Shown one piece after another: positions 1 through 11,028 of a stretch of DNA of 64,000 bases. Made by a program: the position numbers and the translations under genes. The notes under the pieces are model-generated. The model ran no database searches and had not been told where the DNA came from. It saw nothing but the letters and a program-made list of their open reading frames with translations. Position 1 is the stretch's first letter. Each line of letters begins with the position of its first letter. This DNA is from Peronospora farinosa (taxonomy: Eukaryota; Oomycota; Peronosporomycetes; Peronosporales; Peronosporaceae), in the NCBI GenBank assembly GCA_947646735.1, contig CANTFK010000987.1:248001-312000 (forward strand), in the 5' to 3' direction.

Positions 1-70
1 ATGAAGTGTACAGCATCAATTGTCTTCTTCAATCGCATGCTTGTAACAAAGCAGTACTTGTCTAGTGTAC

Positions 71-1613
71 TTACTTTCCCGCACTGGCAGCTTCTTCAAA
101 ATTCTCATCCTCTTCTGCGCTGTCCTCATGCTCGTTAACACTTCCGACGGTGTCAGGAGCTAGGAATAAGTCCTCACGAGGTTCAACGCGCAGCTCGTTC
201 TGCCGATCGCTATGTGCCAGCAAATACGTTTCACTTCCCATCTGCAGCACGCAATAGTATCAGCATCATGTCAAATTTAAGCAGGCAAACTAACAAAGAT
301 AGTGTACCTCGAGCAAGCGAGAAACCGTGCGATCAAACGCAAAAACCTCGTCAACGTGCGCCTTCATGCCAGCGTCAACTTGGTAGAGATGTTCGGGGCT
401 TTCCGGTGCAAGGCAATGTAACTAGCCACAATAACACCAAAAATGTCAGCATGATACATCGACAGCAATTAAGCAAACAGCAACGTACCCGCACACCTCG
501 GTCGTACATACAGTCGACGAATGTGATAAATCGCCGCACCTGATTGAGTCGCTCAGCATGAAGCAACGGAATGTCGCTCACAAACACAACCGAGAAGAAA
601 TCAGCAATCGCCAAGTAATCTGCTGCTCCTAGCGGTTGATCGCACAGATCACTGAACGAAAAACGACACACGCCAGCTTTCACTGCAGCCTCTGGAATGT
701 GTACTTTACGTCCTTGCATCATAACATAATGCGTCACCGTCTCTTCCCCACCGCAGTAGGCCATAAATTCATCGTCAAATGCCGCACGCGTGTCCTCCGT
801 GATCGTACACTCGTATACATTAGCAGCTTGCGTAGCACTCTTCAGCACTCGATAGTCCGTAGTTGATTCTTCCAGTGACACGACATTACACCGTTGTGTA
901 AGCATGTCAATAAACGGTACAAACAACTCTCGCTGTAATCCGTTCTTGTACAAATCACGAGGTGGTCGATTCGACGTTGCAACCATCACAAATCCTCTGT
1001 TTAGTAATGCTGAAAAAAGTCTCCTTAAAATCAATGCATCAGCCACGTCTGTCACTTGAAATTCATCAAAACAAAGTAACCAACTTTTCTTTAACAATTG
1101 ATCAGCAATATGTGGAATTGGATCTCCATGAAGACCTTCACGTCGTAATGTGTGCATTTTTTTGTGAATATCCAACATAAATTCATGAAAATGGACACGA
1201 AGTTTCTTTTCCACTGGCACCAGATCAAAAAACATGTCCATCACGTACGTTTTCCCACAACCGACACCACCATATAGATAAAGTCCTTTCGGTGCAATCA
1301 CTCGTTCAGTCTTACAATTCTCGTTCCCAATTAATTTCTGCCACCATGATCCTTTCTTCTCATTGGTCAATTTGGTCCTTGGACCTCCATATTGTAATAC
1401 TTGGTCGTATAAAGCGTCCAAATGATGTATCGCACATACTTGAATCGGGTCGTACGTCACGTCGCCATTATCCGCGTGCTGTTTGTAAATGGCGTGTAGT
1501 ATGTGTTGACTAGACGGAATCGACGTCGCTAGTGTCGAGTTCTGACACGTTGTTTGCCATAGAATTGATGAACGCAATGAAGTCACTCGTCGAGCAATGA
1601 AGTAGCGCTTCAT
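71..1613 (-). CDS. AFG1/LACE1-like mitochondrial ATPase, three exons
   Basis: AFG1-family P-loop ATPase of the mitochondrial inner membrane, known in yeast and animals to help turn over respiratory-chain subunits. Proposed exons are 1613-489, 421-308 and 241-71, giving 469 residues. Introns of 67 bp (gtacgt..ctag) and 66 bp (gtacac..gcag) both fall in phase 0. Joining them restores the family C-terminus ([12 protein letters not shown] followed by a conserved Met-x-Ser-Glu stretch), which the unspliced frame lacks. Residues 1-35 are Arg/Ser/Thr rich with no acidic residue, fitting a mitochondrial presequence. Walker A is GGVGCGKT at 115-122 and Walker B is LLCFDE at 179-184. The ATG at 1613 is chosen because the frame upstream opens only with GTG. 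The final exon ends in a TAA that overlaps a GTAAGT, so a further exon beyond the window is possible. The C-terminus is acidic ([12 protein letters not shown]). Confidence 0.88.
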
Positions 1614-2416
1614 ATTAGTGTCAAGTGTCGACAAGAAGGTGAGAAGCTGGTTGTACACTACCGAGGAATTTTGTCTGAATATATTGTACTAATTAATACC
1701 CAGTACGTATAAATGTCCTGCTGCTGGTTTTAGTATATAGATAGACTGTATGAGTTAATACTCGCTAGCATCTGATAAAAATACATGGGGAATTATAAGA
1801 GACGAGACGGAGACGAAATCGGATTGGCTGATGACTTAAGTTAACGCCCCGACATTATTTGGACACATTATTGCGCCTTGCGTGTTTATCTTTATTTTGG
1901 GTTTTTGACAATGGCAAGTAGCAGAGGGATGTCGATCATCAAGTTCGGGTCGAGCGTTCCCGAGCCTGCTTGCGTGTAGCGAGTTTGCCTAGAGTAAAGA
2001 GTCTGCGTGTCCTCATTGGTGGTGCTTTTATTGCTCGTTATGCAATGAGTTTAAGTCAGAGTCCCCCTGTGGACCAGGATGATAAAACCGTGAAGAGCTC
2101 AATCCGAGTGATGATCGCTGGCGACAAAAGGGCTATCAGATTGTCATATTCTTTTTGCTGCGAGGAACAAAACAAAAAGATCGACGGACACGCACACAAA
2201 ATTGTAAAAATGATACTTTTAAAAACTATCTAAGAGCCTACGTGGCTTAGGTAGGAAATAGTACTATCTGTAAAGAAAATGCTAATACCGGTACTATTAA
2301 AATGAGATGCGGAACTGGATCTAGTCTCCATCACCGTGAGTTTTGTTGCAATGTGCGCACTAATACACAAACTATATACAAAATTCAAAAGCCCCAATCA
2401 ATAAGAGTTAGTCCGT
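1614..2416. other. Intergenic, no gene seen
   Basis: About 800 bp between the AFG1-like gene and the 3' end of the longin gene. Short frames (for example 1970-2233) have no recognisable product and no splice context. The region should hold the promoter of the AFG1-like gene near 1614-1900, but no convincing oomycete initiator element was identified. Confidence 0.5.
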
Positions 2417-3528
2417 CTATGCTATTAACATCAGCATATCAATAAAACAGTGCTTGACATACCATGCCGTAGTGCTCGAACGCACTCTCCTATTGCCGCC
2501 GTGTTCTTGGTGGCTTGTGCGCCCTTCTTGTAGACTACAACCAACGCATCGTTACCTTCTACAACACTCACTTGTATGCACGAATTACGTCCGCTTTGAA
2601 TAGTCATGGAATGTACACCATCGCCTGAAAATGACACTGAAAAGGCGTAAGTTTTTACGACAGCACACCCAAAATTCTTCTACCATTAACGTACTAGTAT
2701 CGATCGAGCTGTTCACGAGTGCCTGGAGGTTCGCCAACACGCCAATTGGATCTACGTCTCCTGTGGCACATGTTACGGCACCATCGACCACAAGCATTGC
2801 TTTCAAAATACCCCGTTGGTTTTGCACTAGTCGTGCATCACACAGGTTGCCACAGAGTTTTAGTCACCACTCTTAACTCGTTCACGCAGTCACTAAACCA
2901 TCTCATTCCACGCACATTTTCTGACAATAGGTTTTACCGACTCGCGTATGACGCTGAGTATTCGGTACTGGAAGCGGTGAAAATCCCTCAAGTTGTGTCC
3001 AATATTGCCCAGTTCGTCTCCGTGTTGCGCAATAAACGCTGCCAGCAATTCTTGCGCCACAAAAGCTGAAAAACTCGCACCGTCCGTCGTATCATGAAAC
3101 ATGGCGCAGAAAACCTTATGCTTGTCATTGGTCACTACCGTTACCGCCACTAGTAGCAGAGAGACATGCGGCACAACATCAACAAGAGCCATGTTTAGCA
3201 TCATCTATCACCAGTCTTTAGCTGTATACCATTGCAAAATGGAGTAAATTAACACACCGAAAGACATTTGGATGTACGATACTGGCGCGCCACTTGTTTT
3301 AGTCGAAAACTCAAGCATCGCAGTAATCAAAGAGCCAACTAATCGAGGCTGGTAGAAGGGGTAATATATAGTAAGAACTCAATGAATCAAGTGAGTTCGT
3401 GAGTGCAAAGTACACAGATAGAAAGTCAAGATGATGGCAAAAATAGGTACCTGGGCGACAGCATTGGCGTATTCTTTGGAGAAGAGTACGATTCCACTAG
3501 ACGCCATGATGAGCACATTTCGCAGCAT
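2417..3528 (-). CDS. Longin-domain trafficking protein, six exons
   Basis: Reconstructed gene of 256 residues. Proposed exons are 3528-3451, 3348-3256, 3204-2916, 2826-2695, 2636-2463 and 2421-2417. Introns are 102, 51, 89, 58 and 41 bp, with donors gtacct, gtgtta, gtgcgt, gtacgt and gtatgt and all acceptors AG. All junctions keep frame. The N-terminus (MLRNVLIMASSGIVLFSKEY) looks like the first strand of a longin/adaptor-type fold. The later FHDTTDGASFSAFVAQELL and FQYRILSVIRESV segments fit longin helices. The last third (near VVDGAVTCATG and ALVVVYKKGA) could be a second longin- or roadblock-like unit. Such proteins act in membrane traffic or Rab regulation, but I cannot name the exact orthologue. 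The gene is divergent from the dioxygenase gene, with 132 bp between start codons. Confidence 0.65.
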
Positions 3529-3660
3529 AATTTGCTCGTTTTTTGGGGGGAGTCGAAACACGCGGAACAGTTTGACTTGGCTTCAGTAAGGCACTAATCC
3601 CCATCCTTGAGATCAGAGAGGTCAATAGTATCGAAACAAATAATAATAACGATTTTATTC
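3529..3660. promoter_or_regulatory. Short shared promoter region of two divergent genes
   Basis: The 132 bp between the start codons of the longin gene (-) and the dioxygenase gene (+) must hold both 5' leaders and probably both promoters. It includes a GGGGGGA run on the + strand near 3544. No TATA box or oomycete Inr could be assigned with confidence. Confidence 0.4.
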
Positions 3661-4836
3661 ATGACGTTTGGAATATCTGGTGACGATGCCACTCCAATAG
3701 TGATCAAGCGCTTTCTAACAGATCAACAGATTCAGCAATTTATGGATCAAGGTGTACTGGTCGTTCCCAATGTCTTGACACCAAATGAATTGGCAGAATC
3801 GCGTCAAGGACTACATCGTGAGCTGGCCAAGTATGGAGTGGTACGTGTTGTTGGTTTATATGAATATCATTATGGGTTTGTTATGGTTGTCATAAGGGTC
3901 TAATACTAGTATGCAATTATGGTTTAATGAATATTGTAGGACCATGACAACTTGATAGAGACAGGTGATAACCTCAAGAAACTGTCGAGTACTGGTGGTG
4001 CTGGTGGCATCCTTGATCTGTTCTATCCATCGTGGAGACTGAAAGTCGCGGAGCATGAGAATATCTTTGCAGCAATGACGGACTTGTGGCAAGCAACATA
4101 CGCGCACAATCACTCAGACTTTCAACATCCATTTGGAAACTTTGATGGAAAACGAGGATACATGTACATTAACCGTGTGTGCTACCGCGTACCAGACACT
4201 ATTTCAAAGAAGTTTGCAGCTAAAAAGTCCCGCCCAATGCAACGATCATTGACCCCACACTGGGATTGCTGTCCGACTAAGATGTTCAGATTCGACAAGA
4301 GCACACCTCGGTGGCGACCTATTCAATGCATCACGGTGCTCACCAGCAACACAGAGCCCAACACGGGTGGGTTTGAAGCTGTACCAGGCTTTCACAAAGA
4401 GTTTGCTGCATACGCGGCTGAACGCCAGTCATATACAGTGGCTGAGGCAGCTATGACAGCACCCTTACGCCGCCCTCAGGTCTGCCTCGGTGAATTTTCG
4501 CCGCTACGTATGCAAGAGGATTGCGCGGTGATCGACCGCTACCAGCACATTGGCTGCGAAGCTGGTAGTGTAATCTTCTTTGACTGGCGTATTCCGCATG
4601 CCAACAGCTACAAACACGTCGGCACCATCCCACGCGAGGTTATCTACACCGGTTTCATCCCGGATACGCCCATGAACCGCACTTATGTGCAGGAACAGTT
4701 ACGTCGATACAAGAAGCGCTTGCTTCCCACTGATCACTGGCAAAAAGATGATGTCGATGTTTGTGTCAGTGAGGACTATTCCGCACACCATTTCTCAGCT
4801 CTTGGGTCTCGCCTCATTGCGTTCCACTCATGGTAA
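3661..4836 (+). CDS. Phytanoyl-CoA dioxygenase (PhyH)-like Fe(II)/2-oxoglutarate oxygenase
   Basis: Two exons, 3661-3840 and 3940-4836, separated by a 99-bp intron (gtacgt..tgtag, phase 0), give 358 residues. The jelly-roll iron site is visible: H167-x-D169 in TPHWDCC and distal His near 280 in IPHANSY. An Arg twelve residues later (about 292, PRE) is the likely 2-oxoglutarate ligand. The early segment FLTDQQIQQFMDQGVLVVPNVLTPNELAE is typical of PhyH proteins. The family hydroxylates varied substrates (phytanoyl-CoA, small metabolites, halogenated compounds), so the substrate is unknown. No signal peptide is evident from the ATG at 3661; the frame upstream opens only with TTG. Codon use is similar to the neighbouring genes. 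The transcript runs towards the transposon island. Confidence 0.82.
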
Positions 4837-4927
4837 TTCAACATGGCTAGATTTTGCTGATCGACGATGCTGTCGTAGAATGTTTAAGCAGTTGTTGAGC
4901 ATTTTAACCTGGACATTACGGTGTTGA

Positions 4928-5212
4928 TACCTTTGCAAAGAGGGTAGAAAGATACTTCTACACAGTTAAAGGGAACAAGTTTTAACCACATCACGGTTTC
5001 ACAGCATATACGTGAGCAGTAAAAAGTGCGATTGCAAGGCATGGGTGCAAAATAATTTGTAGTAGGCAAGCGCAAACCCGATCGTTGCAGATGGCACGCG
5101 ACATCCTGCTCATTTTTGGGTGCACTCTATTCTTTTGCAGCAGAGTTCAGCTAGATGGCAGGAGATATACCCATTCATGTGCTTACCGGCACTGTGATGG
5201 TCTACAATACTT
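4928..5212 (+). pseudogene. Decayed fragment of the MTU1-like tRNA thiouridylase
   Basis: This stretch aligns by eye with codons for about residues 270-370 of the intact MTU1-like gene at 57132-58613, in the opposite orientation. Examples are GATACTTCTACACAGT, AACAAGTTT..CCACATCACGGTTT, GCGATTGCAAGGCATG and GGCAAGCGCAAACCCGAT. It has several in-frame stops, substitutions and small indels and no start, so it cannot code. It lies about 90 bp beyond the stop of the dioxygenase gene, at the left edge of the transposon island, whereas the intact gene lies at the right edge. It is an old partial copy. Confidence 0.85.
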
Positions 5213-5603
5213 TAGTTTTAAACAGTGTAGTTGCTCACATGGCAATTGTCCCTAAACATCTGCGTACTTCAAGGACGATAAGGAGACGATTGAAAAAGAA
5301 ATAAGTAATGTGATTGTCTATTTAAATCTTCTTTTTTTATAAGTTTAAATCCTCTTTTTTTTATAAATTTAAATCCTCTTTTTCACTGAACAACGTAAAG
5401 ACTCTATTATTTATTAAAAATATAAAAATATTGGAATAATTTAATAGCATATTTATAAAATTTTTTAAATATAATATAATTAACGGAGTGCATAGTTGTA
5501 ATTAATTTTTTTAAGCTGTGATTGGCTGGGTCAATGTCTGTATTTTGTCTGTGGCCGTGGATATAGCCTTTAGCGGATTGTTATTGTCAAATATTATTAG
5601 TTA
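5213..5603. other. AT-rich spacer with a short tandem repeat
   Basis: No gene is visible. Positions about 5321-5386 hold three imperfect copies of a ~24-bp unit (TTTAAATCCTCTTTTTTTTA). Positions 5584-5603 match family I LTR sequence (TTGTCAAATATTATTAGTTA). They are the left part of the truncated 3' LTR of the neighbouring Gypsy element, split off by the Helitron. Confidence 0.6.
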
Positions 5604-6726
5604 CTAGGGTGCTCACCCGTCGTTCCGACGGTGCGAACAGTAATATATATACTGTAGGAATCTTTAGAAAACGCAGCGAATTAATAGGGTGTTTAAACGT
5701 CGTTCCGACGGGTATGGTGCGCAAAGTCTACGGCGATAATATATTGGATTATCATTTTGCTTGAGAAAATCTAGTTACCTTAGGTAAACTGATAAGTAGA
5801 AACAGTGTGTATGAAGGTCAATGGGGTACCTGTCGTTTCAAAGGTAAATGTGTGCTGGTTGGTGAGCCCGTCGTTCCGACGGAAAGGTGCGAGCAAACCA
5901 TAAATGTAGATTCAAGTATATATAAGAAATGAATGTAAGTTAAACCGCTTTTTGATGCTAAGATCTTGAACGGAGATCTGTGTGCTTTTTTAGTGCTAGT
6001 AAAAGGATATCTGCAGCAAATTAGGGTGTGTACCCATCGTTGCAACGGTGCGAAGTAATATGTATAGGCATTTAAAAAATCGCAGCGATTTGGTAGGGTG
6101 TTCGTTCACCCGTCGTTTCTTTAGCAACGGTGGGTGAAGTCCGCTATTTGATATTCGTACCTCCTATCTCTTTACTTTGAATAATCTGGTTGACTCTAAT
6201 ATGTATGATACAATACATATGGGTAACTTTGCTTATTGTAATTGATTTCAATCCAATCTGATGACAATACTTGCTATTGCTATTTTTAGTGTATTATTAT
6301 AGCACTAAGCCCGTATTTTAAAACGTATAAAAAGCATACGCCTTGTCTAATATAAAAGATTTAATTATATTAAAGGGTCTGAATGTAGGTTCTTAACAGC
6401 TTTTTGCCGCCTTTCGAAGCTGAAATCTGTAACGAAGACCTGCTCGCAATAATTTTACAAAATTTGTCAAACCGAAATTTAGATCTGCCAGTCGTTCCGA
6501 CCGATAGGTGCGCAAGTTCTACGCAAGTAGTATGGACGTAGGTAATTTTACTATATATTTGAAAAATCAGCTCATAATACTATCTATGCAAAATACAATA
6601 TCAGCCAATGCAAATTAGCCAATAATGCAAAATTAGCCAATCCGAATGCCGGAAAAGGAGCACTACGGACGGACGGACGGACGGACGGACAGACGGACGG
6701 ACACAATTCTTTTATTATATAGAAGA
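5604..6726 (-). mobile_element. Non-autonomous Helitron inserted in a Gypsy LTR
   Basis: Read on the minus strand the element starts TCTTCTATATAATAAAAG and ends with a hairpin (CCGTCG-GAA-CGACGG), nine bases, then CTAG. It is flanked by A at the 5' side and T at the 3' side, without target duplication, which are Helitron hallmarks. Removing it restores LTR sequence TTAGTTA-TAATAAT, which is intact in the family I solo LTR at 17015-17474. A (CCGT)n tract (6665-6700) follows the 5' end. There is no Rep/helicase ORF. Several more hairpin copies of the CGTCGTTCCGACGG type lie inside (about 5698, 5868, 6032, 6110, 6491), suggesting tandem or nested 3' ends. Confidence 0.82.
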
Positions 6727-6905
6727 TAATAATGTTTTTACTAGCACTTATTATTAGTGCAAATAATATGTAACGGGCTCACCTCGTTACATCACCCCAT
6801 CAGTCACATTGTTAGTAACTAATGAATAGTGACATATGGGGAAAGGGATGCACTTGTTGGTATTTTTCCATTTATTCCAACAACTGCAACGCAACTATCA
6901 AGTCA

Positions 6906-8580
6906 ATGCACGTCGCTGCCAAGCCCCCAGCCAAGAACTCGGCTGCATGCCTGTGTGCATCCACTGTTGAGGCTTCACAGCCTCAGCCAGCAGACACTAA
7001 TATGTCTGCTGCAAGTCAACATAAGCCTGCAGCGTCTGTGGCAGGTTCACGTGGCACTTCGCCACGTGAAGATGATGACCCAAACTGGTTGTTGACTATC
7101 TGGTGAGTCGGATGATGCATACGGCTCAAAGCCATCTGTTTCACTTCCGGGATCGCCCCGGGGTGCTGTTTAATCTTCGGTCTCTATAAAAGGGCCGTGA
7201 TACATTGAGCGAAACAATGTACCGTGAAATGTTCGGGTCGTCTGATGAATCAGACGACTCACCAATCGAGTCGAGTAAATCTGACTCGACTGGAGGTGTT
7301 ATTAGTGATGTCTGTAATTCTACTGACATCACTGTACGTGGTGTCGATACTTCTGTTGACGCCATGTCAGTACTTCTGTTAAAACCACGCAGAATTTTCT
7401 CGATCACCATGTATTGCGTCTTTTTCCTGATCGCAAACCATGGATGCTATCCAAGCATCTAATAGATCGTTGGCTCGGAATGACCAGCTAACGGTTTCCG
7501 ATTCCATTTTGCAATGCGTCAAAAACTTCACGTCTGTGACGCCAGTGCGAATAGCTTTCGCACTAAAAATAATTTTACATCGATGCATTCCTTTAGGGAT
7601 CGATGGTATAGCCCCCGCACCATAAGCGTTAAGCTGATGCGTTTCTCCAAACTTGGAACACTCTATTCTCAACGTTCATAATGTTGGGCGTGATGCTTGG
7701 TTTCACAACTTACTGCTAATCACAATTGGTTTGAAAAAGAAGTATGTCCGGTGCATGCTATCGCTTGCATTGGCTGTCAAGAGAGGCTGGACTACCATGC
7801 ATCTCTTGGGGCGACTCTTGCTCGGACTGCGTGAGAACCTCATCAAGAGCGCCTACAGAGGCGTACCTTCTTAGTGATCCCTAGTGGAGAGCTCGCATCT
7901 CTTCTGAGATGCGATACGGAATTGCTACTTTGCAATCCCTCTACGAGGCGTTGGGCTCTCGTTTTTGATGGTCCCTCTTCACCATCGGATGTGCCTTTTT
8001 GTACTGCTCGACAAGGCCAGAGCGTCAGCCATCAGTTGGGCTCGAGGTTTCCAGCTATCCGGCGAAGGTGGATAGCCGCGCCATCGGACGAGATAACTCG
8101 TCCGACGTCCCTTCACGTCACGATAATACAGCAAGCGCTCCACAAGGAAGCACTTCTCACAGTGCGAGTCCACCAGAGGATGCGGTGGTGGTGAAAAAAC
8201 CCTTTCCAATTCTTCCATCGGATGTGTATGCTGAGTTTAACGGGTTTGACCATGTAATTCGTGGGCTAAGTCGTGGTATTGATCACGAGCGGGATAAGCG
8301 TTACCGCCTGGAGGACATTGTGCGACAGCTTGGGTTTAAGCATGATAAGCCTTGAACAAAGAATGCTTTCGCACTGTTGGAGAATGAAAGGAGGGGTTAT
8401 TCTGTAAGTATAAAGCTGGCGACAGTTCGTCGGGAGATCGTCCAGTATCATGGGACGACTTCGTCTCTAAACAACCAGGTATCGAACCTGGTTCGTGAAA
8501 ACAAGAATCTGAAGATGATTCTTGAGATTGGTGTCTATATTTGTCGTTCGAAGGAGCCGCGTACTAAACGTATGGGCTAA
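6906..8580 (+). pseudogene. Antisense ORF of Gypsy family I (copy 1), broken
   Basis: Plus-strand coding remnant running against the element. It starts at an ATG preceded by AAGTCA, as in copy 2. Pieces are 6906-7106 (Ser/Ala/Pro rich, then PREDDDP), 7205-7462 (MYREMFGSSDESDDSP, then a part with DRKPWML-like codons) and 8010-8580. The last piece ends in a coiled coil (REIVQYHGTTSSLNNQVSNL). It overlaps the chromodomain and SH3-like coding region on the other strand. Frameshifts (for instance one base missing near 7085) and stops break it. The product is unknown; the same frame exists in copy 2 at 54429-56040. Confidence 0.6.
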
Positions 8581-9463
8581 TACGTATCACGTAAAACGTA
8601 GAATGCGTAAGCATCCTGCGTGGCAGCTCTATCGTTTATGCGTTGCCTGGGAGGAGCAATACACGAAATGGGCCGTTGTACTTAAGCAAAAAAATTATTG
8701 CTGTCTGCGTTTCATTTCTGCTTGTCCACCGCATCTACGATATATTCTTGTACGAAACGGACTACCGCTTCTCGAGTCAGCAGGATATTATCTGCTGACT
8801 CGTTCTTTTGGATGCGGTGCATGTGAATGCACTGCAGAGACATCGGTTACTAACTCAGCGAGAACGTTAGTGTTCTCGCTTGTGATACCTCGAACGATGC
8901 TGACGTCGTCAGCATCATCATTAATAAGAGCGCCAGCGCTCCTAAATTCTTCTTCTTCACCAAAGACGAGTGGTACGACTTAAGTTACTTTCGCGTCGGC
9001 AATAACGTCGCCGCGTGGTGAGCAAGAGCCAGATCGGTTCTCGCTCGAGCGAGTCCCCCCTTAAATTAGAGTCACCCTCTACTAAGGTGGGGGGACACAT
9101 GAATGTCGAAGAACATTCAAGTAGACGGTGTATGCGTCGTGAATGCATGCACTGAATTGTTGATGGAGAATTCGACCACCGATTAAACTCACTCCAACTC
9201 GTGAACGTGTGGACGTGCCCTCAATATATATCTTTGGGGACGCGATTGGCGCGTTCAGTCTGACCATCGGTTTCTATATGGTTAAAAGTAGACATCGTTA
9301 TCCGTGTTGCAAGTGTTCGAAACACGGAAAGCCAAAACTTAGCCGTGAACCGGGGGTCCCTTTCGGACACAAGTTCACGGGGTAACCCGTGCAATCGAAA
9401 ATTTATAGCGATTAAACACTCGAGCACAGCCCTTTGCTGTGATCGATTCAGGTATAGCAACAA
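7979..9463 (-). pseudogene. Integrase remnant with SH3-like domain and chromodomain (Gypsy I, copy 1)
   Basis: The integrase catalytic part is at 9463-9221, with HGLPRELVSERDPRF (second catalytic Asp) and DGQTERANR (catalytic Glu). The SH3-like segment lies at about 8720-8570. The chromodomain is at 8218-7979, with FLVERLL and YLVRWRGYPPSPDSW giving the aromatic-cage-type pattern of chromointegrases. Stops and shifts separate the parts. The first catalytic Asp and the HHCC zinc region are missing because of the deletion that removed RT and RNase H. Confidence 0.75.
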
Positions 9464-10850
9464 GATGTGCCAGCTTACCCCTGGCTTGTATTGTTTGAGC
9501 CATGGTAATTCTAGGATGACAATAAATTTGTCATCTAGATCGAGTACGATGAAATCATCATCTTACTTTTATTACCTTCAAGCGTGTAGTGAATTACCAC
9601 TACACGTTTCTTTACTTTTACGGATGCGCCAGTTGCAAGGCGCACCGTCATCCTCGCTGTAGGGGCTCGCGCTTAACATTTTTGAGCCTACGATCATCTA
9701 GAGACCGGCGTCGAACAAAGTTGTTCGACGCCCCACAGTCAACTAGGGCGCGAAGTGACATGTTCTTTGTCACTTCGATCTTTAAGGTGATGAGGGATAT
9801 TTCATCACTGGGAGGGGCAACACACAGTGACTGTGTGTTGGGAGCAACCTTCGTCAGGAGTCCCGCGAACTCTCTTGACGTTGCTGGATCGGTAGGGCGA
9901 TTTGCCTCTACTGACCCCGACCATTTTTGATGGTCCACCACGTTGTTGCGATTTCGCAGCAACGTGGGACCCACGTCTCTGGCCCTTCTTGGCAGACGGT
10001 CGATCGTCACTCCCAGTGTTACGAGACACTGGGTGTGGGGCACTACACTCATAAGCGTAGTGGCCCAACTTCTGACAGCGATTGCACTTTTGCAATCGCT
10101 TGTACCCTGGAGAGCGAGGCCGCTCGCTCTCTACATAGGAGAGGTCCATTGGTTCTGGACCTCCGCCCTCCTGTCGTCTCGGTGAACGATAAAATCTAAG
10201 TTGACATGAGCCTGTTGTAGACTGAAGTCCTTCAGTTACGCTGTAGAGATCGCTTGGTCGAGCGATCTAGCTCTAAGCGGAACAGGTGAGCGTGTACATC
10301 ACGCTGATACTGTTTCAGATCCAGGAGCTCATCCCGAGCCCTGAATTCGGCGCAAGGCGTTTCAAACGTGTGTTTGAGCCGCGCCTTGAAGGCATCATAC
10401 GTTGAGAAAACGTATGGGTCATGGAGCTTGAGCCCTAGGGTCCAAGATTCAGCATGTCATGCCAAGTTCGACATGGCGAACTTGACCTTCATCGCATCGT
10501 CATGGATGCGACGAGCCTTAATGGCATCGTCGAGTTCGCGAACCATCTTAAACAGGAGTCACATTCGACTGCCTTGTACTTGGAGACATCAATCTTCAAG
10601 GACTCGGATCGACGTATATGCGTCGTCCCGGAAGAAGCAGCACTAGTCTACTATTGTCTCAATAGTTTAGACTGTTGAGTGCCTTGTTCTTAAAACAAGT
10701 CTACCTGTTGAGAACCTTGCTCCTGTAGCAAGGTGAGATTTCTTTACAGCTTCGTCAAGCTCATGTTGTATAAACTTGGCGATGGCTGCATGTTATTCGT
10801 CTCCGCTAAAAGACAGAAACATGGCACCAACCGCAGAGTTGCCGATGGTT
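9464..10850 (-). pseudogene. Gag-protease remnant (Gypsy I, copy 1)
   Basis: Minus-strand gag and aspartic protease pieces. The zinc knuckle is CNRCQKLGHYAYEC within 10149-9805 (CCHC spacing C-x2-C-x4-H-x4-C). The protease active site appears as VDCGASNNF within 10052-9648, with Cys in place of the usual Ser/Thr after the Asp. A decayed LPWL motif follows near 9510. The gag body upstream (10150-10700) matches gag of copy 2 but has several stops. The gag start corresponds to about 10810-10850. Confidence 0.72.
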
Positions 10851-11028
10851 CTTAATAATAATGACATTTGTCTATAAGCTACGATTCAGCCATACGCTGA
10901 ATCATAATCCCATTAGAGATCAGTCGAATGGCGGAAGTCATCACGCGTTGCGTGATAACGTTCTTTATTCGCTGGCACCATATCAAATAGTACGGTGGTC
11001 ATTGAACGGACCAAGAAGTGTTACCAGG

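Noticed and set aside
214..543. Plus-strand frame over the AFG1 3' region
   Set aside because: Shadow of the spliced AFG1-like exons on the minus strand; no domain.
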